From positions 1,364,001 through 1,428,000 of the forward strand of contig JAGKQI010000049.1 in NCBI GenBank assembly GCA_018806915.1: a DNA stretch of 64,000 nt. The letters are read 5' to 3'. Positions within the stretch are counted from its first letter, which is position 1; every line of letters begins with the position of its first letter. Positions 62,653-64,000 of the stretch are shown in pieces. The notes under the pieces are model-generated. The model was not told the origin of the DNA and ran no database searches. It saw nothing but the letters and a program-made list of their open reading frames with translations. This DNA is from Phytophthora colocasiae. Lineage: Eukaryota; Oomycota; Peronosporomycetes; Peronosporales; Peronosporaceae. A program made the translations under genes and the position numbers.

Positions 62653-63645
62653 ATGATCTCGTCTTTGGCTCTACGTCGCGTGCCTCAGGCTTCTCGCCTC
62701 TTGCGGTGCCTGTCCGTCTCTTCCGGCTCTTCTTCTTCTCCTTCTGCAGGCTCTACGACGCATTTTGGCTTCCAGCAGGTGCCTGAAGAGGACAAGGAGA
62801 GAATGGTGGCAGGTGTTTTCCACAATGTGGCCGAGCGGTACGTCTCTCATAGTTATTATTTCAGCAATATGAACACCTCATAACTTATATTTTTTTGGCA
62901 GATACGACGTCATGAACGACTTTATGAGTGGCGGCATGCACCGAGTGTGGAAGGACCAATTCGTGGATACGTTGCACCCTGTGGGACCTTTAAAGTGTCT
63001 GGATGTGGCAGGAGGCACCGGTGATATCGCCTTTCGAATTGCCGAACAACTGGCCAAGTCACCTCGAGGAACTGAAGGATCTGAGATCACTGTGTGTGAT
63101 ATCAACTCTTCGATGCTGCAGGTGGGCGAGGAACGCGCTTCCAAAGTGCTGCCTCATGTGGATCCGTCACTTTTCAACTGGGTGGAGGGAAATGCTGAGC
63201 ACTTGGACTTTGAGGACAACTCGTTCGACGTCTATACGATCGTGTTCGGTATCCGCAATGTTACTCATGTCGACCGAGCGGTCAAAGAAGCCTACCGCGT
63301 GCTCAAACCTGGAGGTCGTTTCATGTGCATGGAGTTCAGCCAAGTACCCAACCCACTCATCCGTCAGTTCTACGACGCTGTACGTATAGATTGGATTGTT
63401 AAGGTGGTGAAATGGTTTCTTACTATGTCCTTTGTCTTGTGTAGTACTCGTTCAACGTGATCCCGTTGCTGGGCGAGAAGGTCGCCAACGACCGTCCGTC
63501 GTATCAATACCTGGTTGAGAGTATCCGTCAATTCCCGCCTCAAGAAAAATTCAAAGCCATGATCGAGGATGCTGGCTTCAAGCGCGTGACGTACACGAAC
63601 TTCACGTTCGGTGTGACTGCCATGCACTCGGGTTTCAAGTTCTAA
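62653..63645 (+). CDS. COQ5: ubiquinone-biosynthesis C-methyltransferase (3 exons)
   Basis: Exons 62653-62837, 62902-63379 and 63445-63645, joined to 864 nt (287 residues). Introns of 64 and 65 bp have GT..AG ends (GTACGT donors, GGCAG and TGTAG acceptors), and both junctions restore family sequence ([22 protein letters not shown]). It catalyses the SAM-dependent C-methylation step of coenzyme Q synthesis in mitochondria. The arginine/serine-rich N-terminus ([20 protein letters not shown]) looks like a mitochondrial targeting peptide. SAM motif LDVAGGTGD is at 95-103, then [13 protein letters not shown] and [14 protein letters not shown]. Ends [10 protein letters not shown] conserved single-copy gene, marking the end of the repeat-rich region. 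Confidence 0.95.
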
Positions 63646-64000
63646 AGCAGACAGCCGTAACAGCTTCAATTCGACTAGAGAAAGCGTGTTTTCGAGTAAG
63701 TGTTCAATCTGTACTTGAGATTTGGAGGTAGGATACATCTTCTTAGACGATGTTTTCAAAATAAGCCAATGCTACAGAAACGTACAGTTGAAGTATTTTA
63801 CATTTAAACGTGTGGAAGACTTAGTCCATTACGGCAAGTATGTCATCGACCAGGTGCTGAATTATGGACGGCAAATTTACTAATCCACTCAGTATTGGTT
63901 AACACGAACGATGCTGCTATCTGGCCAATGCAAGCTTTTTATTTCTTCATCTCCACGTTCCCCCCTTTCAATTTTGCAGTGAGAATGGCTCGATTGTGAC
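63646..64000. other. downstream of COQ5, nothing clear
   Basis: No gene recognised in 355 bp. A CAATTTTGCAG and ATG near the right edge (63968-63987) might be an acceptor or start of a next gene, but the ATG frame closes at once. Confidence 0.4.

Noticed and set aside
1..64000. tRNA, rRNA, CRISPR arrays
   Set aside because: No cloverleaf, rRNA-like or regularly spaced repeat array was recognised on reading; a covariance-model scan (tRNAscan-SE, Infernal) would be decisive.

Overview
The window looks like oomycete nuclear DNA, most likely Phytophthora or a close relative. The evidence is compact, mostly intronless genes, two very short introns (64 and 65 bp, GT..AG) in the one clearly spliced gene, and start regions that repeatedly carry the oomycete core promoter (initiator TCAYTYY followed at once by a flanking element resembling CAATTTNC). 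The gene content is typical of plant-pathogenic oomycetes: tandem full-size PDR/ABCG transporters, expanded sugar porters, heme-thiolate peroxidases, and many transposons.

1-26.8 kb: four paralogous PDR-type ABC transporters (ABC1 +, ABC2 -, ABC3 -, ABC4 +). ABC1 and ABC2 are intact. ABC3 has a 10-bp deletion that shifts the frame in its first nucleotide-binding domain. ABC4 is broken twice. A 524-bp Mutator-like MITE (9-bp target duplication) sits after codon 16 and supplies a new in-frame ATG. A 5.5-kb Ty3/gypsy chromovirus with identical 326-bp LTRs (5-bp target duplication) sits in the last transmembrane domain. The nucleotide-binding domains are nearly identical in all four genes while other parts differ, and ABC4 is a visible ABC3/ABC1 mosaic.

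26.8-31.0 kb: a degenerate MULE with FLYWCH-type transposase remnants and short terminal repeats. Nested in it is a 1.58-kb Tc1 element with an open transposase frame and long IR/DR-type terminal repeats.

31.0-50.6 kb: five sugar-porter copies. ST1 is split by a 692-bp hAT-type MITE (8-bp target duplication). ST2 carries five small deletions. ST3 is intact. ST4 and ST5 lie in the arms of a roughly 3.3-kb inverted repeat, share one nonsense codon and carry different frameshifts. Between the arms are a degenerate gag-like gene, a 1.24-kb repeat present three times overall, and a truncated PIF/Harbinger-like transposase.

50.6-64 kb: a calmer, gene-dense stretch with intact sugar porters ST6 and ST7 in inverted orientation. 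They bracket a VPS33-like vesicle-tethering gene, two heme-thiolate peroxidases and a CYP86-like P450. A third peroxidase, a decayed palmitoyl-protein thioesterase and a three-exon mitochondrial COQ5 follow.

Of eleven transporter genes, five are intact (ABC1, ABC2, ST3, ST6, ST7) and six are broken by different mechanisms. This is birth-and-death evolution with gene conversion and transposon load. The intact genes would place drug/lipid efflux and hexose uptake at the plasma membrane next to a small oxidative gene group. Any functional link between these groups is inference. No rRNA, tRNA or CRISPR was seen.
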